Positions 19,111 to 27,703 of a DNA stretch of 64,000 bases are shown here, piece after piece. Source of the DNA: Mucilaginibacter sp. Lineage in GTDB: Bacteria; Bacteroidota; Bacteroidia; Sphingobacteriales; Sphingobacteriaceae. The stretch lies in contig NZ_JAQBOF010000008.1 of NCBI RefSeq assembly GCF_028288185.1, forward strand, positions 248,001-312,000, written 5' to 3'. The notes under the pieces are model-generated. The model was not told the DNA's origin and searched no databases. It saw only the letters and a list, made by a program, of their open reading frames with translations. The translations under genes and the position numbers were made by a program. Every line of letters begins with the position of its first letter. The first letter of the stretch is position 1.

Positions 19111-19345
19111 GGAATATTTATTAGTATGGATTAATTAACTGGCTTATGCAGGATCGGCATTTTGAAAGATAATCAGTAAGCTGGTGTATTTGCTGTAATT
19201 CGCGATTTAATGCTATTTATACTCTGTCATAACCAGATGCTTAGATCTTTTTTAACACCGATGCTAATGGTAAATGCTTCATAATTCAAACCAGGCAGTT
19301 CTACGTTTAACACTTTACGAATTTTTATAGCCTATTTATTTTCAT

Positions 19346-20914
19346 TTAGCTTTTTATAATCACCTTCATATTAGGGTCTTGCTCCCAGTTATCTGTTCTG
19401 AAAGGTTCAACCGGCAATCCTGCCTTATTGGTTAAGTTGGTTACAGCAATGTTTCTAAATGCATATCGCACAGCTATCGGGTTTGCTACTTTATCTGAAG
19501 TTAAAATTATTTTATTACCCTCAATCGCGGCTGTTGCCTCATAAAAAATTTTATTGCTTCCGGCTATGTAAAACTCTTTTGGTGGCTGGTTATCCGAAGT
19601 TATTAAGCCGGCAGCTAACGTGCTTTTTTTAAATAAGATTTCAACGGTGCTACCGTTAATCTTCATTTTGCTAAAGTGCGGGCCTAAATAGGGGATGTTT
19701 TTAAATTTATAATCTTTATTCAACGCTACTTTTGATAAGCGGATCCCAACCGGTTTCTTATTCCGGGGATGCAGGTTCCTGGCTTCGTCATCATCTATGA
19801 TAACTGCCATTTCGGTGTTTTTTAGTTTCCTGATATTTGCCTGTGCCTCGCGGAAGTAAGCATAGTCATTTGCCTCGGTATTTTCATTTCCCCAATAATA
19901 GGGTGGCATTTGCACCAGGTAAAAAGGCAGGTCACCCTGGTCAAAATCTTCGCGCCAGCTTTTAATCATCCCGGTTTGTAAACGTGTATATAAATCTTTA
20001 TCACTTCTATTAAATTCACCTTGGTACCATATGAATCCTTTAATGCTAAAGCCCGCTAAAGGATGTATCATAGCATTATATAAAAGGGTAGGCAAGGTAA
20101 CTTTTTCAAAGCTAAACCCCGAAGTAACCAAATTTTTTGATTTCGGGCTGCTATCGTAGCTCCTCAGGTATTTGTTATACAAAATAGTATCGCTTTCCAG
20201 TACCTTTCTGCTGGTCCATGCCTGGCCGGTTGACGCCCCTATAGTTGAAAGAATAATACCAACCGGAATATTTAGATGTTCATATAGTTCTTTGCTGAAA
20301 TAATAAGCTACCGCGCTGAAATGACCGGCTGTTTCGGGTGTGCACAATACCCATTTACCCGTTACCTGATTGTAGGGTTGTGCTTTGAAATTGAGATCGG
20401 TATAGAAAAAACGAATGTTTGGAAGATTCGTAGCAGCCATTTCTTCTTCATAATTTAAAGCGCCATTGTTTTTGCCTTTTTCTCCTTTCAGGGAAAATTG
20501 CATGTTCGATTGCCCGCTGGCAAGCCAAACCTCGCCAATCAATAAATTGCTTAGGTTAACATTTGTGCCATTATCTGTCAATGTTAAGGAGTGCGGTGTA
20601 AAATCGCGGATAACAGCTTTTGGAACAGCTATTTCCCCCTTCCAATTCCCTTGCTCATCAGTAGTTATTTTAATGGTTTTAGTGCTCCAGTCGGCTTTTA
20701 AGGTGATCGTGTTTGCCGGGGAGGCCTTGCCCCATATCCTAAATGGTTTGTGCTGCTGCAGAACCATGTTCGACTGGAAAATGTTTGCTAGTTTAAAGGC
20801 AGTATCAATCTCAACAGTACGATGTTTTAAAAACGCATTCCCCAAAGTGACATTGCTGTTAAATACAATTATAAACAATAATAAAAAGGCGGCAACATAG
20901 CTGGGTTTATTCAT
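19346..20914 (-). CDS. SGNH carbohydrate acetylesterase (sialate O-acetylesterase family)
   Basis: A 522-residue protein when the ATG at 20914 is used (MNKPSYVAAFLLL); an in-frame TTG at 20935 is rejected because it lies inside the operator. A signal segment is followed by a beta-domain (FQSNMVLQQHKPFRIWGKA). The SGNH block I is GEVWLASGQSNMQ with the Ser of GQSNM at about 136. FIWYQGEFNRSD and IDDDEARNLHPRNK supply the later conserved blocks, including the catalytic Asp/His. Enzymes of this family remove O-acetyl groups from sugars, often plant cell-wall glycans rather than sialate in soil bacteria. The putative LacI operator abuts its start, so direct repression is likely. Confidence 0.88.
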   Translation of the reverse strand: MNKPSYVAAFLLLFIIVFNSNVTLGNAFLKHRTVEIDTAFKLANIFQSNMVLQQHKPFRIWGKASPANTITLKADWSTKTIKITTDEQGNWKGEIAVPKAVIRDFTPHSLTLTDNGTNVNLSNLLIGEVWLASGQSNMQFSLKGEKGKNNGALNYEEEMAATNLPNIRFFYTDLNFKAQPYNQVTGKWVLCTPETAGHFSAVAYYFSKELYEHLNIPVGIILSTIGASTGQAWTSRKVLESDTILYNKYLRSYDSSPKSKNLVTSGFSFEKVTLPTLLYNAMIHPLAGFSIKGFIWYQGEFNRSDKDLYTRLQTGMIKSWREDFDQGDLPFYLVQMPPYYWGNENTEANDYAYFREAQANIRKLKNTEMAVIIDDDEARNLHPRNKKPVGIRLSKVALNKDYKFKNIPYLGPHFSKMKINGSTVEILFKKSTLAAGLITSDNQPPKEFYIAGSNKIFYEATAAIEGNKIILTSDKVANPIAVRYAFRNIAVTNLTNKAGLPVEPFRTDNWEQDPNMKVIIKS

Positions 20915-20921
20915 TTTATTT

Positions 20922-20935
20922 AATCGATTTAGCAA
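20922..20935 (-). promoter_or_regulatory. Putative LacI-family operator before the acetylesterase gene
   Basis: On the - strand it reads TTGCTAAATCGATT and continues AAATAA, so the left half-site is complete and the right half weak. It ends only seven bases before the ATG at 20914, a position where bound repressor would block transcription or early elongation. Confidence 0.6.
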
Positions 20936-21105
20936 TTTGATAATTGTTGTACAGTGAGATAAAATTAAAAAATATAAATAACTATAACAAGGAGTTATTT
21001 ATAGAGGTTTTAGATAGGTGTCAATGACACTAAGCAGCGATAAACTGCTTGTGAGAATATTACCAAATGACCTGGTATGACTAATATACCGGCAACGTAA
21101 TTAAA

Positions 21106-21454
21106 GGCCTCCAAACTATTTCAGTTGAAAAGGCACTCGATGAAATACCAGTATATGTACGCGCGGGAACCATCAATGTTCGGAACAAGCTTCCGATGCT
21201 TCTCTTGAAATCCACATCTACCCGGGAAAAATGGTAACTTTAAAATGGTTGAAGATGATGGATTATCCTACAATTACACCAAAGGCGATACAAGAACAAC
21301 TGCTTATTATTGGAACGAAGCCGCTAAAACATTATCATGGAAAGTAAGCGGTTCTTATTCCGGTAAAAACGGTTATAAGACAATTAAGGCAGTTTTGGGC
21401 AAGGAAGAAAAGGGCAAACTTATCGGCAAAGAAGGAAGCCTGGTTTTTAAGTAA
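21106..21454 (+). pseudogene. Degraded C-terminal end of a GH31 glycosidase
   Basis: Three fragments in different frames reproduce the end of a GH31 (alpha-xylosidase/alpha-glucosidase) protein. They are ISVEKALDEIPVYVRAGTI (from about 21121), EQASDASLEIHIYPGK (about 21182-21230), and NGNFKMVEDDGLSYNYTKG onward to SLVFK at 21454. The middle and last fragments rejoin if one A were restored in the GGGAAAAATGG run at about 21224-21234. A stretch between the first two is deleted. The catalytic barrel is absent. The last 69 codons remain open from an ATG at 21245 but correspond only to the DUF5110-like tail. Confidence 0.85.
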
Positions 21455-21457
21455 TAA

Positions 21458-21787
21458 AATTATGGCTCATTTTGAGGTACCACAAAGGACCCCGCCCTCT
21501 TTCTAATCCGAAAATTTCGTGGAAGATAAAAGCCAGAGCTGACTTTAAGGCAAAGTCGTTAAAAACGATATATATACGGAACTAATTAGGTAAGCCGGCC
21601 TTCATTATGCAGTGAAAAATCAGCCTGTTGGTACAACCCGTTAACAACCTGTAAAATAAGGAGTGGATTTTTTAACGGTAACCAGGCATAAAAGAGAGCG
21701 GTCAAATTAAATAATTAAGCAAGATTTTAAAACTTGATAATTTTTTCGATTAATTTACGGCAGTTAAACTAATATACCAAAAGAAAT
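21458..21787. other. Intergenic region before the sugar symporter
   Basis: No gene or gene remnant is recognised here. TTTTTTCGATTAATTT at about 21741-21756 resembles one half of the shared LacI operator (reverse strand ATTAATCGA) and lies about 35 bases before the symporter start. It is too weak to call. Confidence 0.4.
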
Positions 21788-23029
21788 ATGGAGGTCAAGC
21801 CCAATTTTACCGAGCGTAAATATTTAATGATACTGCTATTTGTAACCTTACTTTTTTTACTTTGGGGGATAGCAATGTCATTGGGAGATACCTTGAATAA
21901 GCATTTCCAAAATGTACTGCATATATCAAAATCTAAATCAGCATATGTGCAACTGTCTTTATTTGGTGCTTATGCAGTAATGGGCATACCTGCGGGTTTA
22001 TTTATGAGGAGATTTGGTTATAAATGGGGCGTGTTATTGGGCCTTTGTTTGTATTCTGTTGGAGCATTTCTTTTTGTACCCGCTTCAAACTCCGGTTCAT
22101 TTGGCTTTTTTAGATTTGCTTTATTTGTTCTTGCATGTGGCCTTGCAACGCTTGAAACGGTAGCGCATCCCTTTGTAGCTGCATTAGGCGACCAGCGTAC
22201 CAGCGACCAGCGGATAAATTTTTCCCAGTTTTTTAACGGGCTTGGGGGTATTATCGGCCCCGTAGTTGGTGGTTTTTTTATTTTAAAAGCTGGACAGACT
22301 CACTCAAATGATTTAATTGCTGTGAGAAATTTATATTTCGTTATCGGGACGACTATTGCTGTTGTAGCTGTTTTGTTTTCATTTGTAAAAGTTCCAGCGC
22401 TTTCAGATCCGCATTTAGTGGCTGTCGATTCTTATGCCGTAGGCTTTACCGAGCATATTCCAAAGAAGTTATTTCATCAAAAACATTTTGTGTTTGCGGC
22501 AATTGCTCAATTGTTTAATGTGGCTGCTCAGGGCGGCACGTGGGCCTATTTTATTAATTATGGTCATGACATCATGGGACTGTCGTCTGAGAAAGCGGGT
22601 TACTTTTTTGGACTAAGTATGCTGATGATGGTTTTAGGTCGTTTAGTAGGAACATTGTTGATGAGGTACGTTTTGGCGCCAAACAAATTGCTTTGGATAT
22701 TTGCAGTTTGCAATATTGTAATGTGCCTGATCGTTGCTCAAAATTGGGGACCGGTATCATTTATTGCATTGATAATGATTAATTTCTTTTTCAGTATTAT
22801 GTTCCCTACTATTTTCAGCCTCGGCCTGAAGGATTTAGGGAAATCAACAGAGCAGGCATCATCTTTTATCGTCATGGGGGTAGTTGGCGGCGGACTTTTT
22901 CCTTTTTTAATGGGGTGGGTGGCCGATCATAATGTCGCTACGGCATATTATTTGCCGATAATATGCTATATAGTTATATTTTTATTTGGCTTTATGTACC
23001 CCCGTTTAAAGCGCATTGTGATAAACTAA
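21788..23029 (+). CDS. MFS sugar:proton symporter, FucP-like
   Basis: A 413-residue inner-membrane protein with about 12 hydrophobic segments. Features of the FucP/GluP group of the major facilitator superfamily are visible: WGIAMSLGDTLNKHFQ at the first helix end, GIPAGLFMRRFGYKWGVLLG in the first cytoplasmic loop, ETVAHPFVAALGD in helix 4-5 and NFSQFFNGLGGIIGPVVGG in helix 5-6. Members import fucose, glucose, galactose or other monosaccharides with protons. The gene precedes the LacI regulator by 86 bases on the same strand, so the transported sugar or a derivative may be the inducer (inference). The specific sugar cannot be read from sequence. Confidence 0.9.
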   Translation: MEVKPNFTERKYLMILLFVTLLFLLWGIAMSLGDTLNKHFQNVLHISKSKSAYVQLSLFGAYAVMGIPAGLFMRRFGYKWGVLLGLCLYSVGAFLFVPASNSGSFGFFRFALFVLACGLATLETVAHPFVAALGDQRTSDQRINFSQFFNGLGGIIGPVVGGFFILKAGQTHSNDLIAVRNLYFVIGTTIAVVAVLFSFVKVPALSDPHLVAVDSYAVGFTEHIPKKLFHQKHFVFAAIAQLFNVAAQGGTWAYFINYGHDIMGLSSEKAGYFFGLSMLMMVLGRLVGTLLMRYVLAPNKLLWIFAVCNIVMCLIVAQNWGPVSFIALIMINFFFSIMFPTIFSLGLKDLGKSTEQASSFIVMGVVGGGLFPFLMGWVADHNVATAYYLPIICYIVIFLFGFMYPRLKRIVIN

Positions 23030-23115
23030 TTGATTTATAAATAAATCGGCCGAAATAGCTTAATATAAAAAAAATATGAGTTATTACAGCATATATTTGA
23101 AAAAAGCTATTTAAA

Positions 23116-24165
23116 GTGAAGAAAAAGTTATCTATCGTTGATATTGCCAACAGCTTAAACGTATCCAAAACAACTATCTCTTTTATCCTGAACGGCAGAG
23201 CTAAGGAAAAGAGAATAGGCGCTGAATTAGTTGAGCGTGTTTTGAAATTTGTGGATGAGGTTGGGTACAAGCCGAACCACCTTGCAAAGAGCCTGCGTAC
23301 TGGGAAATCGAACATTATTGGCCTTATGGTGGAGGATATTGCTAATCCCTTTTTCGCTAATATCGCCAGGCTGATAGAGGACCGCGCTTATAATAATGGC
23401 TATAAGATAATTTATTGCAGCACTGATAACAATACAGAGAAAACAAAAGATCTGATTGAAATGTACCGTGATCGGCATGTAGACGGTTACATTATCGCGC
23501 CGCCTGAGGGTATTGAGGATGAAATTAACTCGTTGATAAAGGCAGGGTTTCCGGTTGTTTTGTTTGACCGGAACATAGAGAACGTAAACGCAGATTACGT
23601 TATAGTTGATAATCTTTTTAGTACCTACAATGCGACAAAGCATTTAATAAGTCAGGGATATAAAAATATAGCTTATATCTCTTTTTTGTCGTCACAGGCA
23701 CAGTTAACCCAACGGATGCAGGGCTATAAGAATGCTTTGAAAGAGCACAATTTAAAGCCTATTGTTAAAGAAGTATTATTTAATCATAATAATGATATTA
23801 TCATGGATCCGATAAGAACATTTTTAAACAAGCGAAAAGGCGATATTGATGCCATCTTATTTGGCACGAACCATATTGGTGTTTGCGGACTCAGATTATT
23901 CAAGGAATTAGGCATAAAAGTGCCCGAAGATATTGCGGTGGTTTCTTTTGACGATTATGAGGTTTTTCAATTGTTTACACCACCTATCTCTGCGATTGCT
24001 CAACCCATTGTTCAAATAGCTGATAACGTGATCACTACTTTATTAAACAAGCTGAATCTTCCATTTAAAGATAAATCAGTTAAAACCATTATACTTTCAA
24101 CCGAACTTAATATCCGAAGCTCATCCGCATCGACGAATAAAAAATTAAAAAAGCTGCTGGTGTAA
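23116..24165 (+). CDS. LacI/GalR-family transcriptional regulator
   Basis: A 349-residue protein starting at GTG 23116. The helix-turn-helix is LSIVDIANSLNVSKTTISFI (residues 5-24), followed by the hinge region YKPNHLAKSLRTGKSNIIGL. The periplasmic-binding-protein-like sensor domain runs from about 62 to 335, with IANPFFANIARLIEDRAYNN, DGYIIAPPEG, VVLFDRN and FDDYEVFQL. This is the usual length and order for LacI regulators. It is the only intact regulator in the PUL, and a 14-base CG-centred motif recurs before four nearby genes, making it the probable binder. One such site lies just downstream of it at 24191. A headless paralogue is at 16380. Confidence 0.95.
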   Translation: MKKKLSIVDIANSLNVSKTTISFILNGRAKEKRIGAELVERVLKFVDEVGYKPNHLAKSLRTGKSNIIGLMVEDIANPFFANIARLIEDRAYNNGYKIIYCSTDNNTEKTKDLIEMYRDRHVDGYIIAPPEGIEDEINSLIKAGFPVVLFDRNIENVNADYVIVDNLFSTYNATKHLISQGYKNIAYISFLSSQAQLTQRMQGYKNALKEHNLKPIVKEVLFNHNNDIIMDPIRTFLNKRKGDIDAILFGTNHIGVCGLRLFKELGIKVPEDIAVVSFDDYEVFQLFTPPISAIAQPIVQIADNVITTLLNKLNLPFKDKSVKTIILSTELNIRSSSASTNKKLKKLLV

Positions 24166-24190
24166 TTTGATTCTGGATGAAAATGAGAGT

Positions 24191-24204
24191 TTGCTAAATC
24201 GTTT
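24191..24204 (+). promoter_or_regulatory. Putative LacI-family operator before the SGNH esterase
   Basis: TTGCTAAATCGTTT is identical to the two copies before the SusD gene at 2275. A weaker relative, TTGCTAATTTCG, begins at 24236. The site is 26 bases after the LacI stop and 155 bases before the esterase start. Confidence 0.6.
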
Positions 24205-24358
24205 TATTAGTTACATTCATTTGTTAGTGTTGTTTTTGCTAATTTCGAGTCATAATCGTTAAATTTTTGCGGATTGATCTATTTTACAAATCAAAAGTTT
24301 AATACTTGCATAACTTACTTCGATTACGCCTCAGTTTAAATATTGAAAATAAAAAACA

Positions 24359-25132
24359 ATGAAATACCTTAAAATTTTAGCGCTGTTGTTATTTTGCCAA
24401 ACGTCACTTGCTCAAATCGGTCAAAAACCTGTTGAAGAAAAGACTGAAGAGCAAAAAAAGAAAGAAGCCTGGGAAAACTTTCAAAAGGTTATTGAATACA
24501 GGATACATAACGACTGGGCCTGGTTGGGACGCTATGAGGGTGACAACCAAATGTTACCTTCACCTGCAATTGGTGAAAACCGCGTTATTTTTTTTGGTAA
24601 CTCCATTACTGAGAACTGGATAACCATAGACCCTGGTTTTTTTAAATACAAAAATTATATCAACCGGGGCATTGGCGGGCAAACTACCCCGCAAATGCTG
24701 GTGCGTTTTCGGGAAGATGTGATCAATTTAAAACCCGAAGTTGTAATTATACTGGCAGGCATCAACGATATTGCCGAAAATACGGGCCCATCAAAAATTG
24801 AAAATGTAGCTGGTAATATTTTCTCAATGGTTGAACTTGCACAGATAAACCATATTAAAGTGGTTTTATCGTCAGTTCTTCCGGCATCCGCTTTTCCATG
24901 GCATCCGGGCATCAATCCGGTGCCAGGTATTATTAAATTAAATCAAATGCTGAAGGCATACGCCGAAAAAAATCAGCTGATTTATGTCGATTATTATTCG
25001 GCCACGGTAAACGGAGATAAAGGCTTTAAAAAAGAACTCACTGTTGATGGGGTACATCCCAATTTAGCAGGATATAAAGTTATGGAGCCACTGGCCGTGA
25101 AAGCGATAACAACAGCCCTGACAAACAATTAG
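24359..25132 (+). CDS. Secreted SGNH/GDSL acylhydrolase
   Basis: A 257-residue protein with a signal peptide ending SLAQ (19). All four SGNH blocks are present: FFGNSITE with Ser82, RGIGGQTT (Gly), AGINDI (Asn) and DGVHPN with Asp230 and His233. This is the PAF-acetylhydrolase/GDSL lipase-like group common in PULs, where members act as carbohydrate deacetylases. A charged helix (VEEKTEEQKKKEAWENFQK) precedes the domain. It converges on the rhamnosidase gene with only six bases between stops. The upstream operator suggests control by the neighbouring LacI protein. Confidence 0.88.
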   Translation: MKYLKILALLLFCQTSLAQIGQKPVEEKTEEQKKKEAWENFQKVIEYRIHNDWAWLGRYEGDNQMLPSPAIGENRVIFFGNSITENWITIDPGFFKYKNYINRGIGGQTTPQMLVRFREDVINLKPEVVIILAGINDIAENTGPSKIENVAGNIFSMVELAQINHIKVVLSSVLPASAFPWHPGINPVPGIIKLNQMLKAYAEKNQLIYVDYYSATVNGDKGFKKELTVDGVHPNLAGYKVMEPLAVKAITTALTNN

Positions 25133-25138
25133 TTTTGC

Positions 25139-27496
25139 CTAAATCAAAAATGAATTTCCACCTGCTTTGAGAACGTAAGCTTTTGTTTTCCAAACCAGGA
25201 TCCCCGACGTTCCTTCAGGGAGCCTTATGTTGATTTGCCACTTACGGTTTTCTAATTTATAGCTAACTGAAACTTTTCCGTTAGGATGGGGTATACTACC
25301 ACTCACATCGGTTAAAGTACCCAAATGCGGCACTATTTTTACTTTAACAAAACCCGGTGCATCGCTATTAATGCCCAATACCGTTTTAAAAAATTCAATA
25401 TTCGGACTGCTACCCCATGCATGACAATCAGACCGCGAATTATTAATATCCGAGTACTCGGCCCAGGTCGTAAGGCCCATGGCTATATTTTCGCGGTAAA
25501 TGCTCAGCCAGTTCATATAATCATTGCCCAAGCCCGCTTTTACCAGCGCCTGCCGCAGGTAATATTTAAAGTAAACGGTGCATAGCGTTAAATTTTTGCT
25601 GTTAAGCAACCCGTTGGCTACAGCCTGCATGTCTGCACCCTTTACTGTGCCTGTTAATATCGCCAGCGCATTAACATGTTGCGAAAACCCGTTTTTTTCT
25701 TTGGTATCGGCATACAATTTTTTTACAGGGTCCCAATATTTGCTTTGTATGGTGGCTTTTAACTGCGCGGCTCTTTGACCATAAATAACAGCGTAGTCAT
25801 GCATGCCAATTTTGGCTTCCATTTCTGCCGCCCACTGGTACGCCCAAAGCAGTTGCAAGTCGTAAATAGCTGCACAGCCGTCTTTGCCCTTTATCCCCCC
25901 GCCCAAATTGCCGGCCCAGTCAACAAACGTCCAATATGGGAGGTCTTTTAACGAACCGTCCGGCTGCTGATATTTATTAAAAAAATTAAGGATATCCCGC
26001 GCGCCCACTAATTTATCTTTTATAAATTCATTGTCGTTACGGTACATCCAATAGTCATGCAGCATACCGATATACCATAAAGAGAACGGGGTAATGATCT
26101 GCGTACCTTTGGTAGGGTAACAACTCTTGGTAATGCCTTCGGCTAAACGCGAGTGGTCCATTAGGGAAAGGGCGTTACGCGCGAGCAGGTCATCGTTGGT
26201 ATTGTAGTAAGATACCATGGCCTGTATGCGGGTATCGCCAATATATTGCAACTGCTCGTAATAAGGACAGTCTGTATAAGTTTCCCAGGCGTTAAGCCGC
26301 GCGGTACGCCAGCCAATATCCAGTATTTGCTTTATTTCGGTGTTATCTGTGTTAAATACCGCTGTCTGTTTAAAAGGATAGCCGGTAAAAGTGCCGTAAA
26401 GATCATCAATAACCAGCGGCTCATTGCCGGTTTGTACAAACACCCTGACGTAACGAAAAGTACGAAAGTTGAGCGTTGTAAACGACTGCCCCTGACTGCC
26501 GTTAGCAATCAGGCTGTCTTTTCGCCCTACAAATTCCTTACCCTCCACATCATTGCGGTTACTTTTGCGCGTACCGTTGCTGCCTTTATCGAAAAGCGCC
26601 TCGGCGTAGCCCAGAGATATCCCCGCACCCTTGCCGCCGCTAAAATTTAGCGTTACATAGGCATTGGTTTCAAAAGTTTGATCGAGCAACAACGAAACTG
26701 ATGTATTGGCAGGTATCGTTAATGAGGTCTTTTGCTCCGGGAATGCCTGCGGAACACGCAGGCCGGTCGCACTGCGCAATTTTAGGATGCGCTGGTAGGT
26801 CATTTCCCTCGCGGGCAATGTTGAGGGCACCAATGCCCAGTCTATACCCCATGCCATGCCCTTGAGTTTTCCGTCCATTATTTTAGCCGCCAGGGGCCAG
26901 GCACTGTCATCATAATTTACCGATGTCCAATCGCCTTTAACAGCTTGATTCATATCTACCATTTCGCCTTTACTGGCCGCAAAGAAATAACCTGGGATAG
27001 GCTGATGCCCGATATCACGAATGCATTTCCAGGTATTGTTAGTGTTCAATATTTCTTCATTGGCGGAATTTCCTTGTATAATGAAAGCCGTTCGTACTGA
27101 AATCTGCGCTTCAGGACGGTATTGGGCCTCATTCCAAACGAGTGAAGCTACTGTATTTTTTCCTTTAGAGAGATATGGTGCGATGTCAACCGTTTCATAG
27201 TTCCAGTAGTAGGTATCGCCGCGTGCAGGGCCTAGGGATACGAGTGTGCCATTAACATATAGCTTGTAGCGGTTATCTGCAGAGACATGGATAATAAACG
27301 ACGTGGGGTTGGCAACAAAATCTATACTTTTGCGAAAATAGTAGATGCCATACGAATTGCCGGCATCATTAGGTGCCGCTATCCAATTAGCATTCCAGGG
27401 TCGGTTATCGGTTTGAGCAGATGTGGATTGTGAATGACCGGATTGAATGTAAATTAAATTTGCAATAGCTAAAAAAAGTACAAAAAAATGTTTCAT
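25139..27496 (-). CDS. Secreted GH78-type alpha-L-rhamnosidase
   Basis: A 785-residue protein with a signal peptide ending near GHSQ (22). The N-terminal beta-sandwich (about 30-230) includes the carbohydrate-binding-like stretch IIHVSADNRYKLYVNG. A second sandwich leads into the (alpha/alpha)6 barrel, which carries the GH78-like block TDCPYYEQLQYIGDTR (408-423), GMLHDYWMYRND, PYWTFVDW and NSRSDCHAWGSSP near 690. Family members release terminal alpha-L-rhamnose from pectic or other glycans. The domain order and length fit the family. A near-palindromic LacI operator lies 18 bases before its ATG. The neighbouring esterases suggest an acetylated rhamnose-containing substrate. Confidence 0.87.
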   Translation of the reverse strand: MKHFFVLFLAIANLIYIQSGHSQSTSAQTDNRPWNANWIAAPNDAGNSYGIYYFRKSIDFVANPTSFIIHVSADNRYKLYVNGTLVSLGPARGDTYYWNYETVDIAPYLSKGKNTVASLVWNEAQYRPEAQISVRTAFIIQGNSANEEILNTNNTWKCIRDIGHQPIPGYFFAASKGEMVDMNQAVKGDWTSVNYDDSAWPLAAKIMDGKLKGMAWGIDWALVPSTLPAREMTYQRILKLRSATGLRVPQAFPEQKTSLTIPANTSVSLLLDQTFETNAYVTLNFSGGKGAGISLGYAEALFDKGSNGTRKSNRNDVEGKEFVGRKDSLIANGSQGQSFTTLNFRTFRYVRVFVQTGNEPLVIDDLYGTFTGYPFKQTAVFNTDNTEIKQILDIGWRTARLNAWETYTDCPYYEQLQYIGDTRIQAMVSYYNTNDDLLARNALSLMDHSRLAEGITKSCYPTKGTQIITPFSLWYIGMLHDYWMYRNDNEFIKDKLVGARDILNFFNKYQQPDGSLKDLPYWTFVDWAGNLGGGIKGKDGCAAIYDLQLLWAYQWAAEMEAKIGMHDYAVIYGQRAAQLKATIQSKYWDPVKKLYADTKEKNGFSQHVNALAILTGTVKGADMQAVANGLLNSKNLTLCTVYFKYYLRQALVKAGLGNDYMNWLSIYRENIAMGLTTWAEYSDINNSRSDCHAWGSSPNIEFFKTVLGINSDAPGFVKVKIVPHLGTLTDVSGSIPHPNGKVSVSYKLENRKWQINIRLPEGTSGILVWKTKAYVLKAGGNSFLI

Positions 27497-27513
27497 AAAG
27501 GCTGTATTTGGAA

Positions 27514-27533
27514 TTGCTAAATCGATTTGTCAA
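27514..27533 (-). promoter_or_regulatory. Putative LacI-family operator, best palindrome of the set
   Basis: The + strand reads TTGCTAAATCGATTTGTCAA. The inner AAATCGATTT is a perfect 10-base palindrome and the outer TTG/CAA also match, with central CG as in LacI-family operators. It is 18 bases upstream of the rhamnosidase start codon. Confidence 0.7.
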
Positions 27534-27703
27534 GATAGAAAAAAAAATTGAATCCAATTTAAAATATGGACAATTTGAGGGGTTTTTTTGGCGAGAATCA
27601 AATTATTTAAATGTGCAGCAACTCGTTCACGTCTTGCATCTTTTTCCAGGCTAATTCAGCATCTTGTAATAAGTCTTTATGCCGTGCTGGTAAGTTTACC
27701 TAT

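Noticed and set aside
20912..20935. TTG start at 20935 for the acetylesterase
   Set aside because: An ATG at 20914 begins a normal signal peptide, and the TTG would be embedded in the operator.
24205..24358. Clear Bacteroidota -33/-7 promoter before the SGNH gene
   Set aside because: No TTTG...TANNTTTG pair with convincing spacing was found; only the operator is supportable.
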